Below, one piece after another: positions 34,483 through 42,202 of a stretch of 64,000 nt of DNA. The stretch's first letter is position 1; each line of letters opens with the position of its first letter. Position numbers and translations under genes: made by a program. The notes below the pieces were generated by a model that had not been told where the DNA came from, made no database searches, and worked only from the letters and a program-made list of their open reading frames with translations. The stretch comes from Thermoleophilum album (GTDB lineage: Bacteria > Actinomycetota > Thermoleophilia > Solirubrobacterales > Thermoleophilaceae): assembly GCF_900108055.1 (NCBI RefSeq), contig NZ_FNWJ01000001.1, positions 1-64,000 on the forward strand. The letters run 5' to 3'.

Positions 34483-34594
34483 GCCGTTTGGCAGTTACGC
34501 CGTCTGGCGGCTACGCGGTCTGGCGGCTACGCCGTCTGGCGGCTACGCGGTCTGGCCGCTACGCGCTCTGGCGGCCACGGCGTCGCGCCACTAC
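34483..34594. repeat. Seven 16-bp tandem units at a gene 3' end
   Basis: Units of exactly 16 bp start at 34483, 34499, 34515, 34531, 34547, 34563 and 34579. Reverse-strand consensus is CCGCCAGACCGCGTAG; the last two read-out units are diverged. Four of the units carry TAG and another TAA in the minus-strand direction, and since 16 is not a multiple of three, successive stops fall in different frames. Each unit can also form GCCG-loop-CGGC. The CDS end (CTGCCAGCCCGCTCGCGTAG) resembles one unit. Confidence 0.85.
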
Positions 34595-35607
34595 GCGAGC
34601 GGGCTGGCAGCTCCACAGTAGGCACGCCGAGACGCGCGGACGGTCTCGAAGGCGAGCGACCAGACCCTGTTCGCTGGTGCGGCCAACGCACCCGCCGTGA
34701 GCCCGGCGCGAGCGAGGCGCGCCGCGAGCGGTGCGTGCGGCAACTGCACGCACTCGGCCCTGCCGCCGACCGCGGCGGCGGCGTCACAAGCTGGCCGCTG
34801 GCGAGTGGTGGGAGCACCGCGGATCGCAACCGCGACGATCGCCGCGCCCTGCTCGGTAGGTGCCGAAGAGACGGTCAGCATTAGTTCGAACAGTGCGGGG
34901 TGGGTGTCTGCGCCCGCGACCACGACTAACGCGTCGAGCGCGCCGAGCACGGGATCGTCGAGCGCGCGCCGGCCGAGGTCAGCGACCAGCACCGAAACCC
35001 CGAGGTACGGAGCGATGGTGCGCAGACGATCGAGAGAGGACGCGAGCTCCTGTGGGCGCAATGCGCGATCCGCTGCGGACTGCGGAACCGCGAGCAAACA
35101 AAGACGACCGCAGCTGACCGCCGCGATCCCCGCGGCGCCGAGCCGCCGCGCCACCGTTCGCGCGCAACCGAGCGCCGGACGCAGGCCGCGCTGCGCATCG
35201 CAGCGAGGAGGTCGGACGTCCGCATCGGCGGCCGCGGATTCGGGCAGGTCGCGCGCGCTGGCGAGCGAAACGACGGGGGTCGGGCCGAAGCCGGGGCGCC
35301 TCGCCTGGGCGACCAGCGCCAACACGCGCGCAAGCGTAGTCGCACCCGCCCGCGGCCGCAGGCTCAGCACTCCCAACGCGAGCGCACGAGAACTGGGCGT
35401 TGTCCGATCGGCGTACGATCGCTCGCCCTGCTCGCTGGCTACGAGCTCCCCGAAGGCAGCACACCTCTGCGCCCTTAGCGGTGCTTCCCGCGCACGTCGC
35501 AGCGCCCGCGGGCGGCCGTGATTGGTCGCGCGCTCGTCGAGCGTGACGCGCTCGAAGAGGAAGTCGTCGAGCGCCCGTGCCACAGCAGCCAAACGACTCA
35601 TCGGCAC
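34591..35607 (-). CDS. Degenerate CpaE/MinD-like protein of the Tad-type cluster
   Basis: A 338-residue protein with no firm family. Residues about 77-100 (LGVLSLRPRAGATTLARVLALV) resemble a deviant Walker A of ParA/CpaE proteins, but the signature lysine is missing; a Walker B-like VSVLVADLG follows near 208 and ALDALVVVAGAD near 225. Many residues are Arg/Ala. Position beside TadE-like genes suggests a CpaE/TadZ-like localisation factor that no longer binds ATP. GTG 35607 or ATG 35601 are both possible starts. The stop at 34591 is followed by the seven-unit 16-bp array. Confidence 0.5.
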   Translation of the reverse strand: MPMSRLAAVARALDDFLFERVTLDERATNHGRPRALRRAREAPLRAQRCAAFGELVASEQGERSYADRTTPSSRALALGVLSLRPRAGATTLARVLALVAQARRPGFGPTPVVSLASARDLPESAAADADVRPPRCDAQRGLRPALGCARTVARRLGAAGIAAVSCGRLCLLAVPQSAADRALRPQELASSLDRLRTIAPYLGVSVLVADLGRRALDDPVLGALDALVVVAGADTHPALFELMLTVSSAPTEQGAAIVAVAIRGAPTTRQRPACDAAAAVGGRAECVQLPHAPLAARLARAGLTAGALAAPANRVWSLAFETVRASRRAYCGAASPLA

Positions 35608-35619
35608 CGCCAGCTTCGG

Positions 35620-35970
35620 TCAGGGCTCGGCGACCGCGGCGCGTGCTTCGACGCGCAAAGCACGCTCGGAGATCCCGGGCACGAGCGACCGTGGCCTTAG
35701 CGCGACGACGATCTCGCGCTCGCCGACGGCCAGAGACAGCCGCTGACGCTGGGCGGGTGTCAGGGATTCGCGCACCGCTCGCACGGGATCGCCCCCCGCG
35801 ACCAGCGCCAACGCGCCCGCTTCTGCGGCCGCCGCGGCGACCGCATGCGCTCGCCAGACCCAGAAAGCCTGCAAGGACGCGAGGCCGAGCACCACCAACA
35901 ACAGCGCACCAGCGAGCGCCTCGATCGTCGCCTGGGCCCGTGAGCCGGTCAGTAGCCGGTCGCCGCTCAT
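35620..35970 (-). CDS. TadE-like pseudopilin
   Basis: A 116-residue protein with a typical Tad-pilus pseudopilin N-terminus: a short basic leader, then GSRAQATIEALAGALLLVVLGLASLQAFW, a single N-terminal helix preceded by a Glu (E at +5-type position). The outer part (about 55-116) is a small beta-rich domain. TadE-type proteins are cut by the TadV peptidase and help assemble Flp pili; none of the Tad motor genes is in the window. The ATG is in an ATGA overlap with the upstream TadE-like gene. Confidence 0.7.
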   Translation of the reverse strand: MSGDRLLTGSRAQATIEALAGALLLVVLGLASLQAFWVWRAHAVAAAAAEAGALALVAGGDPVRAVRESLTPAQRQRLSLAVGEREIVVALRPRSLVPGISERALRVEARAAVAEP

Positions 35971-36320
35971 CGGGTTCGCCTGGCGAACGCTGGCGGTGCT
36001 TGTCGGCCGAGCGCTGCGCGACCGAACAGATTGACCTTTGCTGCCCCCCAAAAGACGCGCGCCACCACCCGCGTGCGCACGGTGCCCTCGTTGGTGCGCA
36101 CCTCGAGCCCGCCCCGCAGGGAGGTCGGCAGCGCCGAGCGCGCGGCCACGAACGGGTCGTCGCCGACGGCGTGTGCCCGCGCAGCCACCCGCGCAGCGTT
36201 CTGGGCGAGCGTCGCAGCGTTACCTATTGCTGCCAACTGCCACGAGCCGCCAGCCACCACCAAAAGCAGCGCGACCGCGGCGAGCAACTCGATCGAGGCC
36301 TGCCCATGGTTTCGGCGCAC
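35967..36320 (-). CDS. TadE-like pseudopilin
   Basis: A 117-residue protein. GTG at 36320 gives VRRNHGQASIELLAAVALLLVV: basic leader, then the A-S-I-E-L-L motif that defines TadE-like pseudopilins, and one hydrophobic helix. The remaining about 75 residues include an extracellular domain (ARAHAVGDDPFVAARSALP). The frame is open upstream to 36482 through the 29-bp repeats, but that extension is not typical of the family. It is the first gene of the Tad-like cluster and is likely cotranscribed with the next. Confidence 0.7.
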   Translation of the reverse strand: MRRNHGQASIELLAAVALLLVVAGGSWQLAAIGNAATLAQNAARVAARAHAVGDDPFVAARSALPTSLRGGLEVRTNEGTVRTRVVARVFWGAAKVNLFGRAALGRQAPPAFARRTR

Positions 36321-36445
36321 GCTCGAAACTTCCCTCAGCCCGCTGCAAGCAACAGCAAACAGTGCAACGGAAGTGCAAATAAACGCTGCCGCCTGGGCCG
36401 CTTGGCGCCGAGACCTGAGATCGCGAACGTCGCCTCGCGCGCCCG

Positions 36446-36506
36446 CTAGCCACGCCGCCCCGCGCTCGCGGCCACTAGCCACGCCGCCCCGCGCTCGCGG
36501 CCACTA
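36446..36506. repeat. Exact 29-bp tandem duplication at a gene end
   Basis: Two identical 29-mers occupy 36446-36474 and 36475-36503, beginning CTAGCCACGCCGCCCCGCG. A third CTA at 36504-36506 is the stop codon of the following minus-strand gene, so every unit boundary carries a TAG when read on the minus strand. Period 29 is not a multiple of three. No mismatch between the copies implies recent origin or gene conversion. Confidence 0.9.
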
Positions 36507-36860
36507 ACTCAGCGTGCGGTAGCGCGTCCAAACCCACACCAGGCCGTAACAGGACCCGCCCAGCAAGGCGAGCCACAAGAGCAGCCCACCGCCACCGAGA
36601 CCGAGCAGACGCGACGTCGCGGCGATCGTCCATGCCGCAAGACCGAGCGACCCGTACAGCACCAACCGCTGGCGTGTCGGCAGGGACTCGATCTCCACGC
36701 GATGACGTCGCCACAGCCGGATGGCAGCGACCGCCAACGCCCCCAGGAAGGCAAGCGTGAGCGCGGCTCCCACCAGTTGCAGAAAGCTCCCGCCCGCTGG
36801 CGCGAGCGCTAGCACCAGCGCGAGCAACGCCAGCAGCGCGAAGTTTCCGGCTCGCCGCAT
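36504..36860 (-). CDS. Small integral membrane protein
   Basis: A 118-residue protein with four predicted helices (about 7-25, 31-48, 66-82, 88-108) and short loops; no catalytic motif. It resembles small unnamed actinobacterial membrane proteins. ATG start at 36860, 3' end within the 29-bp duplication. It stands between uppP and the Tad-like genes in the same direction. The role is unknown. Confidence 0.6.
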   Translation of the reverse strand: MRRAGNFALLALLALVLALAPAGGSFLQLVGAALTLAFLGALAVAAIRLWRRHRVEIESLPTRQRLVLYGSLGLAAWTIAATSRLLGLGGGGLLLWLALLGGSCYGLVWVWTRYRTLS

Positions 36861-36929
36861 GCGACTGCAGACTAGCCGCCGGTGTCCGGTGCTCCACGCC
36901 GTAAACCCCCTCGGGCGCGCGGCGTCGTA

Positions 36930-37012
36930 GGAGAGCAGACCCGCGGCGGCCGTTTCAGGCGCCACACCCGCGGCGGCCGCTTCAGCTTCAGGAGATCAGA
37001 CCGGCGGTGGCC
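36930..37012. repeat. Copies of the uppP 3' end downstream of its stop
   Basis: GGAGA-CAGACC-GCGG-GGCC is present at 36991-37012 (uppP codons) and again at 36930-36951 with four mismatches. A 20-bp middle element ACCCGCGGCGGCCG(T/C)TTCAG occurs at 36939 and 36966 (27 bp apart). TCA (TGA on the minus strand) appears at 36988, 36982 and 36955, all in one frame. Confidence 0.75.
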
Positions 37013-37815
37013 AGCGCTAGAACCGCTGCTCCCAGCGCGACGCGGTAGACGACGAACGCGAACATCGTGTGCGTCTGCAGATAACGAAGCAAGAACGCGA
37101 TCGAGGCGTAGCCCGTGACGAACGCCAGGCCGGTAGCGATCACCACGGCTCCCGCGCTCGCGGTTTGGTGGGCGCTGCCGTCGAGCAGCTTGTGTAGCTC
37201 GAACAAACCGCTGAGCACGATCGCAGGGATCGAAAGCAGGAACGAGAAGCGTGCGGCAGCAGCCCGTTCGAGTCCGAGCAACAGTCCCGCCGAGATCGTC
37301 GACCCGGAGCGCGAAACCCCCGGCACTAGCGCCAAGGCCTGAGCGAAGCCGACGGTCACGGCGTCGCGCAGCCGCACATCGCTGAGCGGACGCTGACGCG
37401 TGGCGACGCGCTCGGCAGCGAGCATCCCGAAGCCGACGACGATCAGCGCACCGGCGATCAGGTACAGGTTGCGCGCTTGCGTCTCGATCGCGTGCTGAAA
37501 GGCCAGGCCGAAGATCGAGATCGGCACGGTTGCCACGATCAAGAACCAACCGAGCCGAGCGTCGAGATCGACCGGCGCGAGGTCGCGTCGACGCACGCTG
37601 GCTAGCCAGGCGCGCGCTACTCGCCAAAGCTCACGTCGGAAGTAAAGGACCACGGCCACGGTCGTGCCCAACTGGACGACGGCCGTAAACGCGGCACCGG
37701 GGTCTCCCCACCCCGCAAACGCCGGCACGATGCGTAGATGCGCGGTGCTCGAGATCGGCAAGAATTCGGTGAGCCCTTGCACGATGCCGAGCACAATCGC
37801 TTCGATCGTCGACAT
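36988..37815 (-). CDS. uppP: Undecaprenyl-diphosphatase
   Basis: A 275-residue polytopic membrane phosphatase that recycles the C55 lipid carrier for peptidoglycan synthesis. Signatures are EFLPISSTAHL (about 17-27) and PGVSRSGSTISAG (about 164-176), the BacA/UppP active-site pair. About eight helices are predicted. ATG start 37815 with the family's MSTIEAIVLGIVQGLTEF. It is divergent from the small membrane-protein gene at 37945; the 129-bp gap holds the promoters. Its stop lies within a duplicated 3' end. Confidence 0.95.
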   Translation of the reverse strand: MSTIEAIVLGIVQGLTEFLPISSTAHLRIVPAFAGWGDPGAAFTAVVQLGTTVAVVLYFRRELWRVARAWLASVRRRDLAPVDLDARLGWFLIVATVPISIFGLAFQHAIETQARNLYLIAGALIVVGFGMLAAERVATRQRPLSDVRLRDAVTVGFAQALALVPGVSRSGSTISAGLLLGLERAAAARFSFLLSIPAIVLSGLFELHKLLDGSAHQTASAGAVVIATGLAFVTGYASIAFLLRYLQTHTMFAFVVYRVALGAAVLALATAGLIS

Positions 37816-37944
37816 AGAGCCTTCCTCGTTGGCGACAGACGTGATTTCGGGTCGCGCGAAGCGAGCCTCGGCCCCGAAGAGCGCCGAAAGCTAGCGAGTC
37901 GCCTCACCGCAAAGCGCGCGCAGCACCGATAGAGTTCGCGCGCG

Positions 37945-38217
37945 ATGCAGTCTCGGCGATCCGCGCTTCCCAGGCTCTCGGCGACGCTCTTTGGGGGCTC
38001 GCTGCTTTCGTTGGTGCTCGCCTCACCGGCGCTGGCGTCGGACAACGGCGAGGGCTTGCTCGGCGAGACCAACGACAAGCTCGTCACTTTCTTCGCCCTT
38101 GGGGTCCTCGGGTTCTTCGTCGCCGTGGTGGTGATCGGGTCGCTCATCCAGGCGCTCCTCGAGCAGCGCAAGGAGCGCCAGAAGGCGCTCCACCTACGCC
38201 GCCGCATCGGCTGGTAG
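37945..38217 (+). CDS. Small membrane protein of unknown function
   Basis: A 90-residue protein with a signal segment (residues about 12-31, cleaved at ALAS) followed by one transmembrane helix (about 46-70, TFFALGVLGFFVAVVVIGSLI) and a short Arg/Lys-rich cytoplasmic tail. This arrangement gives an outside-in single-span protein. It matches no named family in my memory. It is 34 bp ahead of the crotonase gene and probably cotranscribed. Confidence 0.6.
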   Translation: MQSRRSALPRLSATLFGGSLLSLVLASPALASDNGEGLLGETNDKLVTFFALGVLGFFVAVVVIGSLIQALLEQRKERQKALHLRRRIGW

Positions 38218-38251
38218 GCAGGTATACGGCGCGAGCGGGCGCTGAGCGGCG

Positions 38252-39004
38252 ATGGCGGTCCGATACGAGCGTCAGGGGCCGGCCGCCGTCGTCACGATCG
38301 ACCGTCCGGAGCGGCGCAACGCGATCGATGGGGAGACCGCGGAGGCGCTAGCTCGGGCGCTCGAGCGGTTCGAGCGCGATGACGCCTTCGTGATGATCCT
38401 GACCGGCGCTGGCAGCGAAGCGTTCTGCGCGGGCGCGGACCTCAAATCTTTCGAGACGCTGGCAGGACGGATCGCTGACCCAGGCGGCCCCCTCGGCTTT
38501 ACCCACCGCACGGCTCGGAAACCGACCATCGCCGCGATCTCCGGCTGGTGCGTAGCCGGCGGCCTCGAGCTGGCCGCTTGGTGCGATCTGCGTATCGCGA
38601 CCGTCGATGCCCGCTTCGGCTGCACCGAGCGGCGCTTCGGTGTGCCGCTCGTCGACGGCGGCACGCAACGCCTGCCGCGGCTGATCGGTCTCGGGCCGGC
38701 GCTCGACCTGATCCTGACCGGCCGGGTGATCGACGCCCGCCGTGCGCTCGAGCTTGGTCTCGTTAGCGAGGTCGTAGAGAGCGGCCGGCATCTTGCGCGC
38801 GCTCTCGAGGTCGCCGAGCTGATCGCCCGCTTCCCACGCCGCGCCTTGCTCGGCGACCGCGAGGCGGCACTACGCGCACACGACCTCACGCTCACCGAGG
38901 GCATAGAACTGGAGCGACGCCTCGGTGAGCGCGCGCTGAGCGAGGCCGCCGACGGCGCCAAGCGCTTCGCGGCTGGCGCCGGAAGGCACGCGGAGGACGT
39001 GTAG
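38252..39004 (+). CDS. Enoyl-CoA hydratase/isomerase (crotonase) family protein
   Basis: A 250-residue crotonase-fold enzyme. The oxyanion-hole motifs are present: FCAGADLKSF (about 56) and VAGGLELAAWCDLRIA (about 100). The acid-base pair region reads CTERRFGVPLVDGGTQRLPRLIG; the first Glu is present but the second is replaced by Asp, so isomerase or another crotonase activity is possible. Typical length. Probably follows the small membrane protein in one transcript. The CoA substrate is unknown. Confidence 0.87.
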   Translation: MAVRYERQGPAAVVTIDRPERRNAIDGETAEALARALERFERDDAFVMILTGAGSEAFCAGADLKSFETLAGRIADPGGPLGFTHRTARKPTIAAISGWCVAGGLELAAWCDLRIATVDARFGCTERRFGVPLVDGGTQRLPRLIGLGPALDLILTGRVIDARRALELGLVSEVVESGRHLARALEVAELIARFPRRALLGDREAALRAHDLTLTEGIELERRLGERALSEAADGAKRFAAGAGRHAEDV

Positions 39005-39013
39005 AACCGGACG

Positions 39014-39087
39014 TCGGGCGTCTGCGGAGGGCCGGACGCCCGGGGCTGACACAGGGCGGTCAGGCGTCTGCGGAACCGGCTGCGATG
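39014..39087. repeat. Duplicate of the glycosyltransferase 3' end
   Basis: The last bases of the minus-strand glycosyltransferase (39060-39087, TCAGGCGTCTGCGGA then CCGG) recur at 39014-39033 as TCGGGCGTCTGCGGAGGGCCGG, 46 bp downstream. In the copy the stop triplet has become CGA. Confidence 0.65.
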
Positions 39088-40526
39088 AGCGTCTGCGCAC
39101 CCTCCCGCGCCGGCCGCCCTAGGACCACGTCCTCGTACACGCGAGCTAACCCCTGCGCCAGCGCCGGCCAGCCGTAGCGCGCCCGCGCCACCCGATAGGC
39201 CCGCTCTGCGCGCGCCCGCCGCTCGTGTTCGTCGCGCGCCGCCGCCACCATCGCGCGCGCCAGTGCCTGCTCGTCGTCGGGAGGCACGAGCCATCCGGTC
39301 ACCCCATCCTCGACGATCTCCGCGGGCCCGTAGGCGTTCACTACGATCGGCGGCAGCCCACAGGCCATCGCCTCCACGATTACCGCACCAAACTCCTCGC
39401 GAACCGACGGCAGCACAAAAACGTCGGCCGCATTCAGCGCTTGCGGCAGCTCTTCGTGCCCGTGCCAGCCAGCGAGGAACGCGTAGCGGTTGCCGGTCTC
39501 GCGAATTGCCGCCAGCGGATGCTCGCCCTCCCATTCGCCAGGGAAACCACCGATGATCACGAGCGGCGCCGGTCGCTCGAGCTCGGCGAGAGCACGCGCG
39601 TGCGCTCGCACCAGTAGCGGGACGCGCTTCATCGCCGTGAAACGGCCAACGAAAACGAAGGTCGGTCCGCCCGCGCGGAAAGGCGCCAGGTCTTCCTCCC
39701 GGTAGGCAGCCGACCCGGGACGGCCCGACTCGTCCCAGCCGCGTGGCTCCTCCACCAGCCAGCGTCGCCACAGCTTGATCCGCTCGTCCGCCGGGAGCGG
39801 GCGCCGGTCGAACGCTTCGGGATCGAAGCCGTTGGGTGCCCAAACGACCCGCTCAGGCTCGACCCCGAGCTCAGCGGGGACCCGGCGCACGGCTTCGGGG
39901 GATAGCACCAGCAGTCGCTCGCACGCTTGCGCCCAACGCCGCATGCGCTGCGCCCAGCGCTCGGCGTAGGTCCAGGTTGGCGGGGCACCCTCACGGATGC
40001 GGTCGAGCATCGCCAGCTCGGTGCCGTGGATGTGGCCGATCCGCGGGACGTTCGGAAAGCGACGGATCGCCGCCTCGTGGATCGGCGTCAGATGGTGCAA
40101 GTGGAGGATGTCGGCGTGGTCCGCGTCGGCGGCCTCCAGTTGGTTCGACCAGAGGGCCACGAGTCGCTCAAAGGTCTCGTCGTCGACGCTCGCGTAGACA
40201 CGGTCGGGAGCGCCCGGCCGGTCCTCGAAGGAGGGCTGGAACGGCGGCTCCGCGTGCAGCGGGTCGGGCGCGTCGCGCGCGGCCGTGAAATCGACGGCGC
40301 GCACGTCGAGCCCCGCGTAAAACGTCTCGGCATGCGACGGTTCCCCCGGCCGCCCGAGCGACCCGCAGACGATCGTGGTTTGCCAACCGCAGGCGCCCAG
40401 GCCGCGTGTGAGGTAACGCGCCACCTGCGCCGAGCCACCGCGCGGGAAGAAAGCCAAAGCCATCACGGCTCGACGGGCCGCTTCCGCGCGCTCGCGCAGG
40501 GAGCTCTCGCGTGATCGTTCTGGCAC
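39060..40526 (-). CDS. Family 4 (GT-B) glycosyltransferase
   Basis: A 488-residue retaining glycosyltransferase. The N-terminal domain has an acceptor loop MALAFFPRGGSAQVARYL (about 22-40) and a later HLHHLTPIHEAAI. The C-domain nucleotide-sugar part shows FVGRFTAMKRV (about 286), FVLPSVREEFGAVIVEAMACGLP (about 370-392, the EX7E signature) and PIVVNAYGPAEIV. Such enzymes build surface glycolipids or sucrose/trehalose-type glycosides. Start GTG 40526 gives MPERSRESSLRER; the ATG at codon 22 is a reasonable alternative. It stands alone. Confidence 0.87.
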   Translation of the reverse strand: MPERSRESSLRERAEAARRAVMALAFFPRGGSAQVARYLTRGLGACGWQTTIVCGSLGRPGEPSHAETFYAGLDVRAVDFTAARDAPDPLHAEPPFQPSFEDRPGAPDRVYASVDDETFERLVALWSNQLEAADADHADILHLHHLTPIHEAAIRRFPNVPRIGHIHGTELAMLDRIREGAPPTWTYAERWAQRMRRWAQACERLLVLSPEAVRRVPAELGVEPERVVWAPNGFDPEAFDRRPLPADERIKLWRRWLVEEPRGWDESGRPGSAAYREEDLAPFRAGGPTFVFVGRFTAMKRVPLLVRAHARALAELERPAPLVIIGGFPGEWEGEHPLAAIRETGNRYAFLAGWHGHEELPQALNAADVFVLPSVREEFGAVIVEAMACGLPPIVVNAYGPAEIVEDGVTGWLVPPDDEQALARAMVAAARDEHERRARAERAYRVARARYGWPALAQGLARVYEDVVLGRPAREGAQTLIAAGSADA

Positions 40527-40587
40527 GGATGCGGCAGGCTAACGCCCGCTTGGGCCCGAGCGCGCCGGCAAGGCGGCGCCCAGTGGT

Positions 40588-40685
40588 TCGAGTCGGCGGA
40601 CCAGAACCCGCTAATCCGACACTGCAAGGGTGCTGCCGCGCCCGTCCGAGGCGGCGAACCAGAACCCGCTAACCGGATGCTGAAA
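40588..40685. repeat. Duplicate of the diguanylate cyclase 3' end
   Basis: Minus-strand segment CCCTTTCAGCATCCGG-TTAG-CGGGTTCTGG (40686-40642) and a copy CCCTTGCAGTGTCGGA-TTAG-CGGGTTCTGG 58 bp downstream match at about 80% over 45 bp. The stop TAG (40671-40669) and its neighbours are conserved between copies; the second TAG is at 40613-40611. Confidence 0.85.
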
Positions 40686-41898
40686 GGGGGCCGATCGCCG
40701 TGCCCTTGCCGGCCGCCTTGGCCGCCCGCAGGCGTGCGTCGGCGGCCGCGATCAGGTCCTCCGGCTTGCGTCCGTCCTGCGGCGCGATGGCGCCTCCGGC
40801 ACTAGCTCCGAGGGCCATCTCCGCGGCTTCCGGGATACCGAGGTCGCGGGCTCGCGTTGGTACCGCCGCGACCGCACGCCGCGCGATCCGTTCGACCAGC
40901 GGAGGGTCGGCGCGGCTTACGACGATCGCGAACTCGTCACCGCCGAGGCGCACCAGCAGGTCGTGTTCGCGGATCACCGCGCGCAGCCGCGCCGCCGCCC
41001 CGCGGATCACGCGGTCGCCGATGAGGTACCCGAACTTCGTGTTGAACTGCTTGAAGCTGTCGAGGTCGATCACGATCAGTCCGGTCCCCCGCCACTCGTT
41101 GGCGTGCGCGAGCTCGCGCTCCAGGCGTGCGAGCATGGCGCGCCGGTTCCCGAGACCAGTGAGGTAGTCGGTCAAGGCGCGCAGGCGCTCGCGCTCACGC
41201 CAGGCGCGAGCGGCGTCGCGCGCCCGCGCCGCCAATAGGGCCCAAGCGCAGAAAAGCGGCAACAGCACCGCAGCCTCGCCGACCAGCTCCCGCTCTTCGG
41301 CCCCGCCCGTACCGACTACGCGCAAGCTCGCTAACCAACCGAAGTGCTCGGCGACCAGCGGTGCCAGGTAAGCCGCGAGCGCGATCGGAAAGTAGAAGCG
41401 AGCCTGCCGCCAGGGGAAGAAGTAAGCGATGTACAGGAGGATGAAGAGCGCGTAGAAACGAAAGGGCGAGCCCGGCCCGACGACGAGGCCCACGTAGCCG
41501 GTCAGGGCCAAGGCGCTAAGCCCCGGAACGTGCCACACCCATTCGCGAACACGCTCCCCTTGGAGCGTGAACAGGCAAAGCGCCCCCCAGGCAAGGCAGG
41601 CGCTGCCTGCAGCGAGCGCTAGCCGGTGCACCTCCGGCTGCCAGTAGACGGCGAGCCCGACCAGCAGGATCGTCGCTCCCCCCACGCACCAGAGCGCGCC
41701 GGCCACGCGCATCGCGAGCCGACGCTCCTCGGCTAACCGCCACCCCTGCGCCGATAGCTCGGCGCCCGCGCCTCTTTCGACCTCCTGAGCTACGCGTCGG
41801 ACGCTAGCGCCAGCGGTGGCGTCGGTGCCATCTTCTCCGTCGTCCGCCACTCGCCGCCGGCGCGCGCCGGCGCTCCGCGATCGCCCAGCCACTGTCAC
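40669..41898 (-). CDS. Membrane-bound diguanylate cyclase (GGDEF)
   Basis: A 409-residue protein. A disordered N-terminus (about 1-60) precedes five or six membrane helices (about 63-225), then a coiled linker and a C-terminal GGDEF domain (about 240-405). The domain has TDYLTGLGNRRAM, VIDLDSFKQFNTKFGYLIGD, and an intact GGDEF A-site (RLGGDEFAIV, about 320), so c-di-GMP synthesis is likely. The inhibitory RxxD site five residues upstream of GGDEF is absent. It pairs functionally with the HD-GYP protein at the window's right edge, which would degrade c-di-GMP. Confidence 0.9.
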   Translation of the reverse strand: MTVAGRSRSAGARRRRVADDGEDGTDATAGASVRRVAQEVERGAGAELSAQGWRLAEERRLAMRVAGALWCVGGATILLVGLAVYWQPEVHRLALAAGSACLAWGALCLFTLQGERVREWVWHVPGLSALALTGYVGLVVGPGSPFRFYALFILLYIAYFFPWRQARFYFPIALAAYLAPLVAEHFGWLASLRVVGTGGAEERELVGEAAVLLPLFCAWALLAARARDAARAWRERERLRALTDYLTGLGNRRAMLARLERELAHANEWRGTGLIVIDLDSFKQFNTKFGYLIGDRVIRGAAARLRAVIREHDLLVRLGGDEFAIVVSRADPPLVERIARRAVAAVPTRARDLGIPEAAEMALGASAGGAIAPQDGRKPEDLIAAADARLRAAKAAGKGTAIGPLSASG

Positions 41899-42202
41899 CT
41901 ACTCGCTCCGTACCCCTGCCTTTACGACCAGGCATCGGCAGCGGCAGCGGCTGTCTTGAACGACAAGCGAGCTCCGGGATCTGATCATGCGGGCGCCGGC
42001 GCACCCCCGTATCAGCGCAGGCCATTCCGCAGCACACGTTTCGACGGATGTTCGACTAATGCCGCGCATCCGCAGCGCCGATCTCCGGCTCTAGCCGGCC
42101 GGCACCGCACCGACCGGCAGAAGTGGAACCCCCCGAGCCCGGATCGGGCGCTTGCACCGACCGGACCCCGTCAGATCTCAAAGCCCGCTGGAGGAACCCG
42201 CC
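41899..42202. promoter_or_regulatory. Intergenic region upstream of the TasA-like gene
   Basis: No gene in this 304-bp stretch between divergent transcription units. Repeated elements: GCACCGACCGG at 42107-42117 and again at 42154-42164; and TTCGAC twice, 12 bp apart, around 42038-42055 ahead of TAATGC, which could be part of a promoter. GGAGGAA precedes the calY-like ATG. I saw no riboswitch; a GEMM-I aptamer was specifically looked for because of the neighbouring cyclase and not found. Confidence 0.45.

Noticed and set aside
34483-34594. 16-bp array as a CRISPR or IS end
   Set aside because: Units are contiguous, too short for CRISPR, and no transposase is near.
36872-37627. Large antisense frame across uppP
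   Set aside because: Arg/Ala-rich shadow of uppP; uppP has both active-site motifs in its own frame.
41899-42202. c-di-GMP (GEMM-I) riboswitch before the TasA-like gene
   Set aside because: The conserved aptamer blocks are not found, only short repeats.
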